From Porphyromonadaceae bacterium UBA7141 (lineage in GTDB: Bacteria > Bacteroidota > Bacteroidia > Bacteroidales > Muribaculaceae): DNA of 64,000 nucleotides. The notes beneath the pieces are model-generated. The model saw only the letters and a list, made by a program, of their open reading frames with translations. It ran no database searches and had not been told where the DNA came from. A program made the position numbers and the translations under genes. Each line of letters opens with the position of its first letter. Position 1 is the first letter of the stretch. Below, in pieces: positions 18,840 to 27,630 of this stretch. The stretch spans positions 10,680 to 74,679 of the forward strand of contig DKWX01000050.1 of the NCBI GenBank assembly GCA_002491945.1, read 5' to 3'.

Positions 18840-18972
18840 GTGTATAGAATTTTTAGTTAAACTTCTTTATGTCCGCCCATTGATATCCCCTTTTTCACTT
18901 CTTCCGGACGTCGCCACACTGATGATGTCGCACTTCGTCAGGAGCAGCGGGGGATGCGGGAGAGTGGCGGAT

Positions 18973-21534
18973 TCAGCCGCAGCGTGATGTGCCGCAGTTC
19001 TTGCAGATAAGGCATCCCTCCTGATATATCAGGGCCTCCTCGCCGCAATTGGGACATTTTACGCCAACGGCTCCAGTGCCGTTGGGCACATATTTCTTCA
19101 GAGCGCGCTCCACGCCGTTCTTCCACGTGTTGATGTTCGTAGAGTCGAGTTCAAGCTGGCTTACGAGTTTCAGCACCTGGTCGATCGGCATTCCGTAGCG
19201 CAGCACTCCGGAGATGAGTTTCGCATAATTCCAGAATTCCGGATTGAACTTTTCGCTCAGACCCTCAATTGTAGTCTTGTATCCACGCTTGTTGATAAAT
19301 TGGAAATCATAGCGCTTGCGTCCGTTCTCGTCAATTGTCTTGATTATCTTGCCGTGGCTTACCGATTTCGGACAGAATATCCCATCCTCATCATCGGCCA
19401 GCCCTGTGAATATTTCATAGGGTTTCCCGTCGACAAGACCGATAAATGCAATCCATTTCTCCTTGTTGTTCTGGAAGCGCACCACATCGGCTTCCAGCTC
19501 CACCGGACGCTTCAGCAGATGTTCAGGATTCCGTATTATCCCTGCTTCATGATGCTCTGCCGATGTCGCGCGGCGCTTTTTGTCGGCTGCCAGTGATTCC
19601 AGAACGTTATTGCGCGAGCCGTCGCGATATACGGTGCATCCCTTGCATCCGGCTTTCCAGGCCTCTACGTATAGACGTCCCACCAGATCCTCGCTCACAT
19701 CGTTGGGAAGGTTGATGGTGACCGATATCGAGTGGTCGACCCATTTCTGCACGGCACCTTGCATATGCACCTTCTCTACCCAGTCGATTTCATTTGAAGA
19801 GGCTTTGTAGTAGGGAGATAGCGCCACGAGTTCTTCGATTTCCTGAGCTGACATGTTCTTCTTCGGCTCATGCCCGTTGATGCGCATCCACTCCAGGAAC
19901 TTATGGTGATATACCACATATTCCTCGAAAGCATCGCCCACTTCATCGACGAAGTCAATTGTCACCTCGGCGTCATTGGGATTCACCTTGCGGCGGCGCT
20001 TGTAGATGGGGGAGAATACCGGTTCGATGCCCGATGAAGTCTGAGTCATCAGTGAAGTGGTGCCCGTCGGGGCTATCGTCAGACAAGCGATATTGCGGCG
20101 TCCGTATTTAGTCATTTCCTCATACAGTTGCGGGTCTGCCTCGCGCAGGCGCTGAATGTAGGGGTTGTGTTCCTCACGCTCGGCATCGTAGATTTCAAAT
20201 GCGCCTCGCAGGCGGGCGCAGTCAACTGATGCTCGGTAATAGGCCAGAGCCAGCTCGCGGTGCACGGAAGTGGAGAAATCAGTGGCCTCGCGTGTGCCGT
20301 AGCGCAGTCCGAGAGCGGCCAGCATGTCGCCTTCGCCGGTAGTGCCGCATCCTGTGCGGCGTCCGAGCAGCGTCTTGCTTCTTATCTTTTTCCATAGATT
20401 CAGCTCCGTCTGTTTCACTTCGGGGGTCTCCGGATCAGACTCTATTTTTTCGATAATATGATCGATTTTCTCCATCTCCAGGTCGATGATGTCGTCCATC
20501 ACACGCTGGGCTATACGCATATGGCGGCGGAATAGCTCGAAATCAAAGTCGGCTTCGGGCGTAAAGGGATTGCGTACATAACTGTAGAGATTGATGGCCA
20601 CCAGTCGGCAGCTGTCGTAAGGACAGAGTGGTATTTCGCCGCAGGGATTGGTGGAAATAGTCTGGAACCCGAGGTCGGCATAACAGTCGGGCACAGATTC
20701 GCGGATTATCGTATCCCAGAAGAGCACACCAGGCTCGGCGCTCTTCCATGCATTATGCACGATTTTGCGCCATAGGGCGGCGGCATTGATATCCTTGGTG
20801 ACAGTCGGGGTGGCGCTTCCTACCGGATAGCGCTGCGTGTAGATTTCCCCTTCAGTGGCAGCCTGCATGAATGCGTCATCGATGCGCACCGACACGTTGG
20901 CCCCCGTCACCTTGCCCTCGGTCATCTTTGCATCAATGAAATGCTCCGAGTCGGGATGCTTGATGCTCACAGTGAGCATCAGGGCGCCGCGGCGTCCGTC
21001 CTGAGCCACTTCGCGGGTGGAGTTGCTGTATCGCTCCATGAAAGGCACCAGTCCGGTCGATGTCAGAGCTGAATTCTTCACAGGGCTTCCCTTCGGGCGG
21101 ATGTGCGACAGGTCGTGGCCCACGCCTCCGCGGCGCTTCATGAGCTGCACTTGTTCCTCGTCGATTTTGATGATTCCGCCATAAGAGTCGGGTTTGCCGT
21201 CAAGTCCGATTACGAAGCAATTCGAGAGCGAACCTACCTGCAGGTCATTCCCGATGCCGGCCATCGGGCTGCCTTGTGGCACTATGTATCTGAAATCACG
21301 CAGCGTCTCGAAAATCTCATCCTCCTGCAGAGGGTCGGGATAATTCCGTTCGATGCGAGCCAGCTCCGAGGCCAGACGGCGGTGCATGTCGTCGGGGGTT
21401 AGTTCAAACAGATTGCCGTCGGAGTCCTTGAGGGCATACTTGCTTGTCCATACGCGGGCAGCCAGGGCATCGCCTTTGAAGTACAGGAGGGATGCCTCAT
21501 AGGCCTGGTCGTAGGTATATCGTGGTTGTGCCAT
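18973..21534 (-). CDS. nrdJ: Adenosylcobalamin-dependent ribonucleotide reductase (class II)
   Basis: 853 residues. Reduces ribonucleotides to deoxyribonucleotides using a B12-generated thiyl radical, so DNA precursor supply here depends on cobalamin. Visible motifs: GSLSNCFV with the first active-site Cys106, GGVGHDLSHIRPKGSPV near 140, the N-x-C-x-E radical site NPCGEIPL near 293-300, and a C-terminal zinc-ribbon-like tail CPNCGEEALIYQEGCLICKNC ending SRCG, which carries the re-reducing cysteines. The promoter is shared symmetrically with the divergent nitroreductase gene. The roughly 140-base leader was checked for a cobalamin riboswitch and none was seen. Confidence 0.95.
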   Translation of the reverse strand: MAQPRYTYDQAYEASLLYFKGDALAARVWTSKYALKDSDGNLFELTPDDMHRRLASELARIERNYPDPLQEDEIFETLRDFRYIVPQGSPMAGIGNDLQVGSLSNCFVIGLDGKPDSYGGIIKIDEEQVQLMKRRGGVGHDLSHIRPKGSPVKNSALTSTGLVPFMERYSNSTREVAQDGRRGALMLTVSIKHPDSEHFIDAKMTEGKVTGANVSVRIDDAFMQAATEGEIYTQRYPVGSATPTVTKDINAAALWRKIVHNAWKSAEPGVLFWDTIIRESVPDCYADLGFQTISTNPCGEIPLCPYDSCRLVAINLYSYVRNPFTPEADFDFELFRRHMRIAQRVMDDIIDLEMEKIDHIIEKIESDPETPEVKQTELNLWKKIRSKTLLGRRTGCGTTGEGDMLAALGLRYGTREATDFSTSVHRELALAYYRASVDCARLRGAFEIYDAEREEHNPYIQRLREADPQLYEEMTKYGRRNIACLTIAPTGTTSLMTQTSSGIEPVFSPIYKRRRKVNPNDAEVTIDFVDEVGDAFEEYVVYHHKFLEWMRINGHEPKKNMSAQEIEELVALSPYYKASSNEIDWVEKVHMQGAVQKWVDHSISVTINLPNDVSEDLVGRLYVEAWKAGCKGCTVYRDGSRNNVLESLAADKKRRATSAEHHEAGIIRNPEHLLKRPVELEADVVRFQNNKEKWIAFIGLVDGKPYEIFTGLADDEDGIFCPKSVSHGKIIKTIDENGRKRYDFQFINKRGYKTTIEGLSEKFNPEFWNYAKLISGVLRYGMPIDQVLKLVSQLELDSTNINTWKNGVERALKKYVPNGTGAVGVKCPNCGEEALIYQEGCLICKNCGTSRCG

Positions 21535-21679
21535 TTGGTCAGCTATGGATATGTGTTGGTTATATCTATTTCGGGTTGGCGCTTGCCTGTATCACCTTCT
21601 GTCGGAATCATGGCAGGCTCTAATTTGTTATATATGAGGAGTTATCATTATGATGGGAGAGAGGGTGGAAACTTGCATT

Positions 21680-21710
21680 GCAAAGTTAGCGAAAAATTTC
21701 CTAACTTTGC
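21680..21710. promoter_or_regulatory. Symmetric divergent promoter region for nrdJ and the nitroreductase
   Basis: GCAAAGTTAG (21680-21689), an 11-base spacer and CTAACTTTGC (21701-21710) form a perfect inverted repeat. Each arm contains TAACTTTG, a -7 box, one directed left to nrdJ (21682-21689) and one right (21702-21709). TTGC near 21678-21681 is a weak -33 for the rightward promoter. Confidence 0.7.
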
Positions 21711-21749
21711 GGAAAATAATAGATAGAAAAACCTAAAAAAGTAAACGTA

Positions 21750-22484
21750 ATGGATAAGAACTATTATCTGGGGCGCCGCTCAATCCGGCGTTTTACCGAC
21801 CGTGAAGTTCCGTCGGCGCTTTTGGATGAAATCCTCGAAATGGCGGGCCGTGCGCCTACGTGCGGCAACATGCAGCTTTACTCTGTGGTGGTGACCCGCG
21901 ATGCCGCACGCCGCCGTGAGCTGGCCGCGCTTCATTTCAATCAGCCCGCATCTGCCGGGGCGCCGGTTCTGCTCACTGTCTGTGCCGACTTCGCGCGCTT
22001 CACACGCTGGTGTGAAATCAATCACGCGGATGCGGCTTATGACAATTTCCTGTCGTTTACATCTGCGTTTGCCGATGCTATGATTCTTGCGCAGCAGATC
22101 ACTACGATTGCCGAGCAGTCGGGGCTTGGCACATGTTATCTTGGCACGTGTATCTATAACGCTCCCGAGATTGCGCGTCTTCTCGAACTGCCGGAGCGGA
22201 TGGTGATGCCGGTGGCCTGTCTGGCCATAGGCTGGCCGGATGGCGAGGGGGTGGCTACTGAGCGTCTGCCGCAGCGTGCATGGGTGCATGAGGAACGCTA
22301 TCGTGCCGACGCCGACGAGGATATTGTCAGTCTGTACAAGGTGAAGGATGAATATCCGGCCAACCGCCCCTTTGTCGCCGAGAACGGCAAGGAAAATCTT
22401 GCGCAGGTATTTGCCGAGGTTCGGTATCCGCGTGCGATGAACGAGGAATTCTCGGCCAAGCTGCTCAGCTGGCTTTCGTTCTGA
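21750..22484 (+). CDS. NADPH-dependent FMN nitroreductase family protein
   Basis: 244 residues of the nitroreductase fold. The N-terminus carries RRSIRRFTDREVP, the FMN phosphate-binding start, followed by APTCGNMQLYSVVVT. The central part has GLGTCYLGTCIYN, and the end contains GWPDGEGVATERLPQRAWVHEERY, resembling NfsA/FRP-type enzymes. Expected to be a cytoplasmic flavoprotein that reduces nitro-compounds, quinones or flavins; the substrate is not visible. It is transcribed away from nrdJ from a shared promoter region, which may point to joint redox regulation but proves none. Confidence 0.88.
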   Translation: MDKNYYLGRRSIRRFTDREVPSALLDEILEMAGRAPTCGNMQLYSVVVTRDAARRRELAALHFNQPASAGAPVLLTVCADFARFTRWCEINHADAAYDNFLSFTSAFADAMILAQQITTIAEQSGLGTCYLGTCIYNAPEIARLLELPERMVMPVACLAIGWPDGEGVATERLPQRAWVHEERYRADADEDIVSLYKVKDEYPANRPFVAENGKENLAQVFAEVRYPRAMNEEFSAKLLSWLSF

Positions 22485-22577
22485 CTCAGTCGGACGGAGG
22501 CAGAATGCTGTTGCCGGCATGTGGGTCGGGTCAATCTTTGTGTGCATCCTCCATAGTCTCCCCGGCCATCGGGGGGC

Positions 22578-23381
22578 TTAATGTACGTAGTCTTGTTTTG
22601 CAATTCGGTATTCTCTGTCAGTCCTGACAATATGCTTGATGACACGGCGCACAGTGCTCCATTGGGGGAATATGGCAACTGGTCTTATAAGAATTACTGT
22701 AAGTGATGCTATAGCCACGATAAGAAGCCAGCCGTAGATTTCCTTCATGGATACTATCAGTGCCTGAGTCTGCAGAATGCCATATAGCTGACCGAGTGGA
22801 GCGAATGCCGTACCTGGATTGGCGGCGGTCATGCCGGCGCCATACAGGGCGGCGTTTTTTTGCCATAGTATAGCGAAGCAGTTCTTTACCGCCGCCGCCC
22901 CTCTGAAAAACAGAGGGATGGAAAGCATCTCTTTCTCAACGCCGTAGTCAATGAAGAAATAGAAATATGAGAGATATACAATAGCCAGTGCAAAGGCTAT
23001 GGCGGTCATGGTCTTGTATCTCCATTTGCGCAAGGCGAATGTGAAGTAAGTGAAAGCGCATCCGGCGACAATGCCGTCGAATACATACCAGTTGAGGTCG
23101 ATAAGATTTGTCTCGTCAAAACCGAGAATATTTGCGGCATAGCTGTGTTCAAACACATGCTCGGTGGCTATAAGCGTAAAGAAAACCAGATATATCCCGG
23201 TGGCCCGGATCACATTGCGGTTCTTCATGGCCCGGAAGCTGATATAGGAATGATGGAGAAACGAAGCCCTCCAGAGGTTGATGCAGAGGCAGGCAAGTCC
23301 GAGAAGATATTACGAGTACGGGTACGGAGGTGGTGTGTGCGCAGATAACATTTGCCGCAATAATTAGGGATAGTCCGACTG
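22578..23381 (-). pseudogene. Decayed MFS-type drug efflux transporter, N-terminal half missing
   Basis: Reading on the minus strand from the AraC stop, one frame gives LLTVGLSLIIAANVICAHTT then SVPVLVI. Near 23307 a frameshift moves to the frame LLGLACLCINLW, RASFLHHSYISFRAM, continuing into the open frame MKNRNVIRATGIYLVFFTLIATEHVFE... to VH at 22578. The pieces match the later membrane segments of the roughly 500-residue Bacteroidetes EmrB/QacA-type MFS proteins often found beside AraC regulators. About half the expected protein is missing at the start, and the stretch FFRGAAAVKNCFAILWQKN looks like an internal deletion. A 216-residue product from 23228 would have about six membrane segments but no full transporter. 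Confidence 0.72.
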
Positions 23382-24254
23382 TCAGGAGAAGCTGTTGCGG
23401 TAATCTTTGGGAGAAACTCCGGTGGCTTTCTTGAAATACTTGCCGAAGAAAGACTGAGAGGGGAAATTGAGCGCTTCTGCAATCTGTTGTACATTCAGAT
23501 TGGATGAACGTAGCATCACTTTTGCCTCAAGAATCACATAACGGTTAATCCAGTCCACGGCCGATGCACCGGTCTGCATCTTGATGGTGCGCGACAGATG
23601 TTTGGGAGTGATGTCGAGCTTGCCAGCATAGAAATCCAGAAAGCGCTCACGCCTGAAATGTTCCTGCACGAGGCGGATAAAACGGTCGGCGATACGGTTA
23701 TGCACCGAAGGGGCAAGAGACTGGCGGAACTGCTCGTAGTACTTTGAGAAATTCTTGAAAAAATAAGAGACCAGCGTGTAGAGCACCGTCTCGAAAGGAT
23801 ATGGCATTGATGAATCTTTTGCAATGGCCATTATTTCTTCATAGAATCGTTGCAGGTCCTGGCTATCTTCTGACGACAGTTGCAGTATCGGGTTAAGACC
23901 GATGATGGAGAATATCGCCGCGTCCTTGAGCAGGGTCACCATACCGTCGGTAAGCCGTTGGGAAAACACCGCCACCGAGGCATCGAAATCATCGGATATG
24001 ATGCGTGGATACACGATATCGCCGGCCGAGACATTGACTACACATGGAGCCTCCAGACGGTGGGCGATAAGATTGATGTCGGCTTCGGCAGTGCCACAGG
24101 TCACGAAGATGGAAGTGTAGGCAGAGAATTTGACCGGATTGGTGACAGTGCGCACCATCGCAGCCCCGACATGCTGGAGCGCCCAGAAGTCGAGTTCGAG
24201 GATATCGCTTACTTTATCGGGGAGATGTATGTCGTTGTAAAGAATCTTTTCCAT
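23382..24254 (-). CDS. AraC family transcriptional regulator
   Basis: 290 residues. The C-terminal third is a double helix-turn-helix AraC domain: FLDFYAGKLDITPKHLSRTIKMQTGASAVDWINRYVILEAKVMLRSSNLNVQQIAEALNFPSQSFFGKYFKKATGVSPKDYR, with both recognition helices intact. The N-terminal 190 residues form a cupin-type sensor region (AGDIVYPRII) without a known ligand. Its stop codon lies exactly where the MFS remnant begins, so regulator and efflux gene were probably one operon before the transporter decayed. It follows the EamA exporter gene by 59 bases and may be co-transcribed. Confidence 0.9.
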   Translation of the reverse strand: MEKILYNDIHLPDKVSDILELDFWALQHVGAAMVRTVTNPVKFSAYTSIFVTCGTAEADINLIAHRLEAPCVVNVSAGDIVYPRIISDDFDASVAVFSQRLTDGMVTLLKDAAIFSIIGLNPILQLSSEDSQDLQRFYEEIMAIAKDSSMPYPFETVLYTLVSYFFKNFSKYYEQFRQSLAPSVHNRIADRFIRLVQEHFRRERFLDFYAGKLDITPKHLSRTIKMQTGASAVDWINRYVILEAKVMLRSSNLNVQQIAEALNFPSQSFFGKYFKKATGVSPKDYRNSFS

Positions 24255-24313
24255 AGTGAAGGTGACAATTCATCGTGTGATAGCAGTCTGTGCCCGGTAT
24301 AACGACGGGGTGG

Positions 24314-25267
24314 TCACATCTTGCGTCTTTGGGCTTGTCGGCCCGGATTGAATTTTAGTTTGTCGGCAAGCACCAGACCCCCGATTATCAGGAGACATCC
24401 TACATAACCGAGCGGGAAAATCTTCTCTCCAAGTACGAAATATGCCGCTATCATTGTCACCAGCGGCTGCAGATAGAGATAGTTGTTGGTGGCCACAGGA
24501 CCAAGCACGCGCATCACTTCGTTCCATATCAGATAAGCCAGTAGCGAGCAGAACACCACAAGGAAGAGGAAATTCAGCAAGAGCTGCGGATGTGAAATGT
24601 CGAACAATAGTCTCAGATGCCAGGGTGAGCCGGTGGCTGCCTGTTGCCAGAAGAGCAGAGGCAATGCCGTCACTACACCGTAGAAGAAGAGTTTGCGGGT
24701 GATGAAAAGACCTGAATATGTCGGGATAAGGCGTTTTACGGCAATTGAATATATGGCCCAGCTCAGAGATGCCGACAGGGCGAGAAGGTCGCCTGTGGGT
24801 TTTATCACAAATCCGTCGCCCCCGCTGAATATCACGCATGCCACACCGGAGAATGCCACAATCGAACCAATCACCACTCCGGCTCCGACCTTTGTGCGGA
24901 ACACAAGAGCCATTATAGCGGCCGTAAACAGAGGCGAAATCGATCCCAATAGCGAGACGTTGGCAGTCGATGTGTTCTGCAGCGCATAATTTTCGGTGAT
25001 GAAATAGAGCGACCCGGCGCACACGCCGCAGAGCAGGAACAGTGCTTCATCGCGCCAGTTATTGGATAGAATCTTGCGGAATGTGAAGACCAGCAGAAGC
25101 AGATAGGCCATGGCAAACCGATAGACGTACATCTCTACCGGAGTGAAGCCTCCGTCGATCATCAGCACCTTGGTGCAGAGAAACGAAGCGCCCCAGGCCG
25201 AGGCTGTCAGTAAAGCCCCGAGGTGGGCGATGGCCTTCATGTATTTTGACTTTATGGGGGAAGCCAT
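24314..25267 (-). CDS. EamA/DMT family metabolite exporter
   Basis: 317 residues with ten predicted membrane helices, arranged as two EamA repeats: ALLTASAWGASFLCTKVLM near 14-32 through the first half, and SASLSWAIYSIAVKRL near 160 through the second. Members export amino acids, nucleosides or drugs at the inner membrane; the substrate is not evident. The protein ends with a short basic tail (NPGRQAQRRKM). It precedes the AraC gene on the same strand by 59 bases. Confidence 0.9.
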   Translation of the reverse strand: MASPIKSKYMKAIAHLGALLTASAWGASFLCTKVLMIDGGFTPVEMYVYRFAMAYLLLLVFTFRKILSNNWRDEALFLLCGVCAGSLYFITENYALQNTSTANVSLLGSISPLFTAAIMALVFRTKVGAGVVIGSIVAFSGVACVIFSGGDGFVIKPTGDLLALSASLSWAIYSIAVKRLIPTYSGLFITRKLFFYGVVTALPLLFWQQAATGSPWHLRLLFDISHPQLLLNFLFLVVFCSLLAYLIWNEVMRVLGPVATNNYLYLQPLVTMIAAYFVLGEKIFPLGYVGCLLIIGGLVLADKLKFNPGRQAQRRKM

Positions 25268-25362
25268 ATTGTGTTCAAGGTAAATTAGATGGGAAGAGAG
25301 AGGTGTTTTTTGATAGGTCGGGGGGTGGGAGAGAGGTGTGTCTGACGGGAGAGATGATTTTC

Positions 25363-25406
25363 CCGACAGGCAGACAGCTGGCGTTGTCCTGCTGTTCGCC
25401 TGTCGG
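25363..25406. other. Inverted repeat between DUF1015 and EamA genes
   Basis: CCGACAGGC at 25363-25371 and GCCTGTCGG at 25398-25406 pair perfectly around a 26-base loop. It is placed to act after the DUF1015 stop on the minus strand but lacks a T-run. The remaining bases of this 210-base gap show nothing further. Confidence 0.5.
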
Positions 25407-25477
25407 AAGATTGACGCCCGTAAAGAGAGATATCAGTCTCTTAAGCAAGAGCCTGCTGTAATCGGGGCGGGATGAGA

Positions 25478-26722
25478 TCAGTCAAGTTTGTGAATCACCA
25501 GACCCGAACGCAGCTTGGGTTCAAACCAGGTGGTCTTAGGAGGCATGATATTGCCGGTGTCGGCGATGTTGATGAGCTGGTCCATAGTGACGGGATAGAG
25601 GGCCAGAGCCATCTTCATCTCTCCCGAGTCAACGCGGCGCTTCAGTTCTCCGAGACCGCGGATGCCACCCACGAAATCGATGCGCTTGTCGGAGCGCAGG
25701 TCGGTGATGCCCAGGATATCGCGCAGGATAAGGTCGGATGATACTGTCACATCGAGCACGCCAATCGGATCCTGATCATTGTAAGTGCCTTCCTTCGCAG
25801 TGAGAGAATACCACTTGCCGCCCAGATAGAGTGCGAAATTGTGAAGACCTGCCGGATGATAGATTTCTTCACCCTGCTCTTCGACAACGAAATTTTCTGT
25901 CAGACGGTTGATAAACTCTTCTTCCGACAGTCCGTTCAGGTCGCGCACGACGCGGTTGTAGTCGATGATTTTCAAGTGCGAAGCCGGGAATGCCACAGCC
26001 ATGAAATAGTTGTATTCCTCGTCTCCACGGTGGTTGGGGTTATTGCGGGCCTTCTCGTCGCCCACCAGAGCGGCTGCAGCCGAGCGGTGATGACCGTCGG
26101 CGATATAGAGATTGGGGATTTTCTCGAATTCCTCGGAGATGCGTGCTATTGTGGCCTCATCATCGATTACCCAGAAAGTATGGCCGAAACCGTCTGGAGC
26201 CACGAAATCATACTCCGGAGTAGCGGCGGTGACATTGCGGATTATTTCCTCAAGAGCCTCATTGTCGGGGAAAGCGAAGAATACCGGCTCTATGTTGGCG
26301 TTATTGACGCGCACGTGCTTCATGCGGTCTTCCTCCTTGTCACGGCGAGTGAGCTCATGCTTTTTGATTCTCCCTTCCATGTAGTCGTTGACCCATGCTG
26401 CCACTACGAAGCCATACTGTGTGCGGCCGTCCATCGTCTGTGCGTAGATGTAGTATTTTTCCTTATCATCCTCCACGAGCCACCCCTGGCGCTGGAAGTT
26501 GTGGAAATTCTCTACGGCGCGTTCGTATACCTTGGGGTCATGTTCGTCTGTGCCGGGTTCGAAGTCGATTTCGGGTTTGATGATATGATAGAGCGACATT
26601 TCATTGCCTTCCGCCTCGGCGCGTGCCTCTTCGGAGTTGAGTACGTCATACGGACGCGATGCCACTTTCTCTACAAGATGTTTCGGAGGACGTACCCCCT
26701 TGAAAGGCTTGACTTTTGCCAT
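25478..26722 (-). CDS. DUF1015 family protein
   Basis: 414 residues. Matches the DUF1015 family: KPFKGVRPPKHLVEKVASRPYDVLNSEEAR at the start, HELTRRDKEEDRMKHV near 120, and the signature YIADGHHRSAAA near 208-218. The family is widespread; some members lie next to serine synthesis genes in Bacteroidetes and a kinase-like or ParB-like role has been proposed, but the function is not established. No serA or serC is beside it here. It lies 62 bases after the Fur-family gene, on the same strand, and may share its transcript. Confidence 0.88.
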   Translation of the reverse strand: MAKVKPFKGVRPPKHLVEKVASRPYDVLNSEEARAEAEGNEMSLYHIIKPEIDFEPGTDEHDPKVYERAVENFHNFQRQGWLVEDDKEKYYIYAQTMDGRTQYGFVVAAWVNDYMEGRIKKHELTRRDKEEDRMKHVRVNNANIEPVFFAFPDNEALEEIIRNVTAATPEYDFVAPDGFGHTFWVIDDEATIARISEEFEKIPNLYIADGHHRSAAAALVGDEKARNNPNHRGDEEYNYFMAVAFPASHLKIIDYNRVVRDLNGLSEEEFINRLTENFVVEEQGEEIYHPAGLHNFALYLGGKWYSLTAKEGTYNDQDPIGVLDVTVSSDLILRDILGITDLRSDKRIDFVGGIRGLGELKRRVDSGEMKMALALYPVTMDQLINIADTGNIMPPKTTWFEPKLRSGLVIHKLD

Positions 26723-26784
26723 GGTGTTAGATTATTGATTTGAAGGTTGTGTTAAAGTGTAGTCATTAGATATATGAGGGCGGG

Positions 26785-27234
26785 TCATCGGGACTTTGCC
26801 TGGCATTCACCGCATATGCCGTATACGATGGTGGATGAGTATTCAGGTATGAAGTCGCCATATGGCTCAGAGAGGAGTCGCGATGTGAGGTCGGGCTCGT
26901 CGACTTCGCGAATTGCGCCGCATCGGCGGCAGATGAGATGCAGATGCGAGCCTCGTGCCACTTCGTAGCGGGCCTGATTGGTGGCAAAGAGGTGGCGGTT
27001 GAGTATTCCGGCCTCGCAGAGCAGCTCAAGTGTGTTATAGACAGTGGCGCGGCTCACATGATAGCCGGCTGATTCCATAGCGTTGTAGAGCTGGTCGACT
27101 CCGAAATGCGCGGAGAGCTCCACGGCCTTCTCGAGGATGGCGTAGCGTTCGGGTGTCTTGCGCAGGTGGTTGTTCTGAAGGAAGTCCGTCAGTTGACCAC
27201 GCAACAGCTGGATTTCGGAGGGTTGGTTCTGCAT
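26785..27234 (-). CDS. Fur family metal- or peroxide-responsive repressor
   Basis: 149 residues. An N-terminal winged helix (LRKTPERYAILEKAVELSAHFGVDQLYNAMESAGYHVSRATVYNTLELLCEAGIL) is followed by the dimerisation domain with a regulatory metal site region HLHLICRRCGAIREVDEPD and a second CGEC pair at the end, giving the two CxxC motifs of the structural zinc site. Whether it senses iron, zinc or peroxide cannot be told. The upstream repeat copy supplies a TAGATTTG -7 box only 9 bases before the ATG, implying an almost leaderless mRNA. DUF1015 follows downstream. Confidence 0.92.
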   Translation of the reverse strand: MQNQPSEIQLLRGQLTDFLQNNHLRKTPERYAILEKAVELSAHFGVDQLYNAMESAGYHVSRATVYNTLELLCEAGILNRHLFATNQARYEVARGSHLHLICRRCGAIREVDEPDLTSRLLSEPYGDFIPEYSSTIVYGICGECQAKSR

Positions 27235-27238
27235 ATGT

Positions 27239-27414
27239 ATGTGTTCAAATCTAACCGATAGTAAGTGAAAGGAAATCTTTTATATAATCTGTGGCTTCGT
27301 TCAGGCTGCTTCCGGCTTGTAGCTCAGTCGAATTTCCAATTCTTGTCGGCTCCTCACCGTAATCGATTAGTAATAAGGTCACAGATTGTATAAATTAAAT
27401 TTGAACACTTACTT
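27239..27414 (-). repeat. Interspersed palindrome-ended repeat, copy before the Fur-family gene
   Basis: Read on the minus strand: AAGTAAGTGTTCAAATTTAA arm at 27414, then ATACAATCTGTG, a variable core with CGGTGAGGAGCCGAC and CCGGAAGCAGCC, then CCACAGATTATATAAAAGATTTCC, CTATCGGTTAGATTTGAACAC at the other arm. ACAATCTGTG and CACAGATT form an inner inverted repeat. The right arm runs to within a few bases of the fur-type start codon. Confidence 0.85.
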
Positions 27415-27510
27415 ATCACTGCAAAGATAATCATGAGATTTCAGATATGCAAATTTCGGCGGCGTAAAACGCTGTCAAAATGCTCGCGCGGGGGGAGGCA
27501 TTTGGAGTGT

Positions 27511-27550
27511 AAAAAAATAATCCGGCGCACGGGGCTGTGCCGTGGCCGGA
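27511..27550 (-). terminator. Intrinsic terminator of the lysozyme-like gene
   Basis: On the minus strand TCCGGC-CACGG pairs with CCGTG-C-GCCGGA around a short loop and is followed by TTATTTTTTT. Lies 80 bases after the stop. The remaining part of the gap to the Fur-family gene is filled by the interspersed repeat. Confidence 0.9.
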
Positions 27551-27630
27551 AATGATGGTTGTGTCGTTTTGATGCAGAGAGTGGGTGAGTCTCTGTGAGT
27601 CAGTGATGTGGATTGCCGCCATGCGGGGCG

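Noticed and set aside
21535..21675. Possible cobalamin riboswitch before nrdJ
   Set aside because: The gene is B12-dependent and has a 140-base leader, but the B12 box and GCCACTG-type core are missing; only a GCCTG/CAGGC pair is seen.
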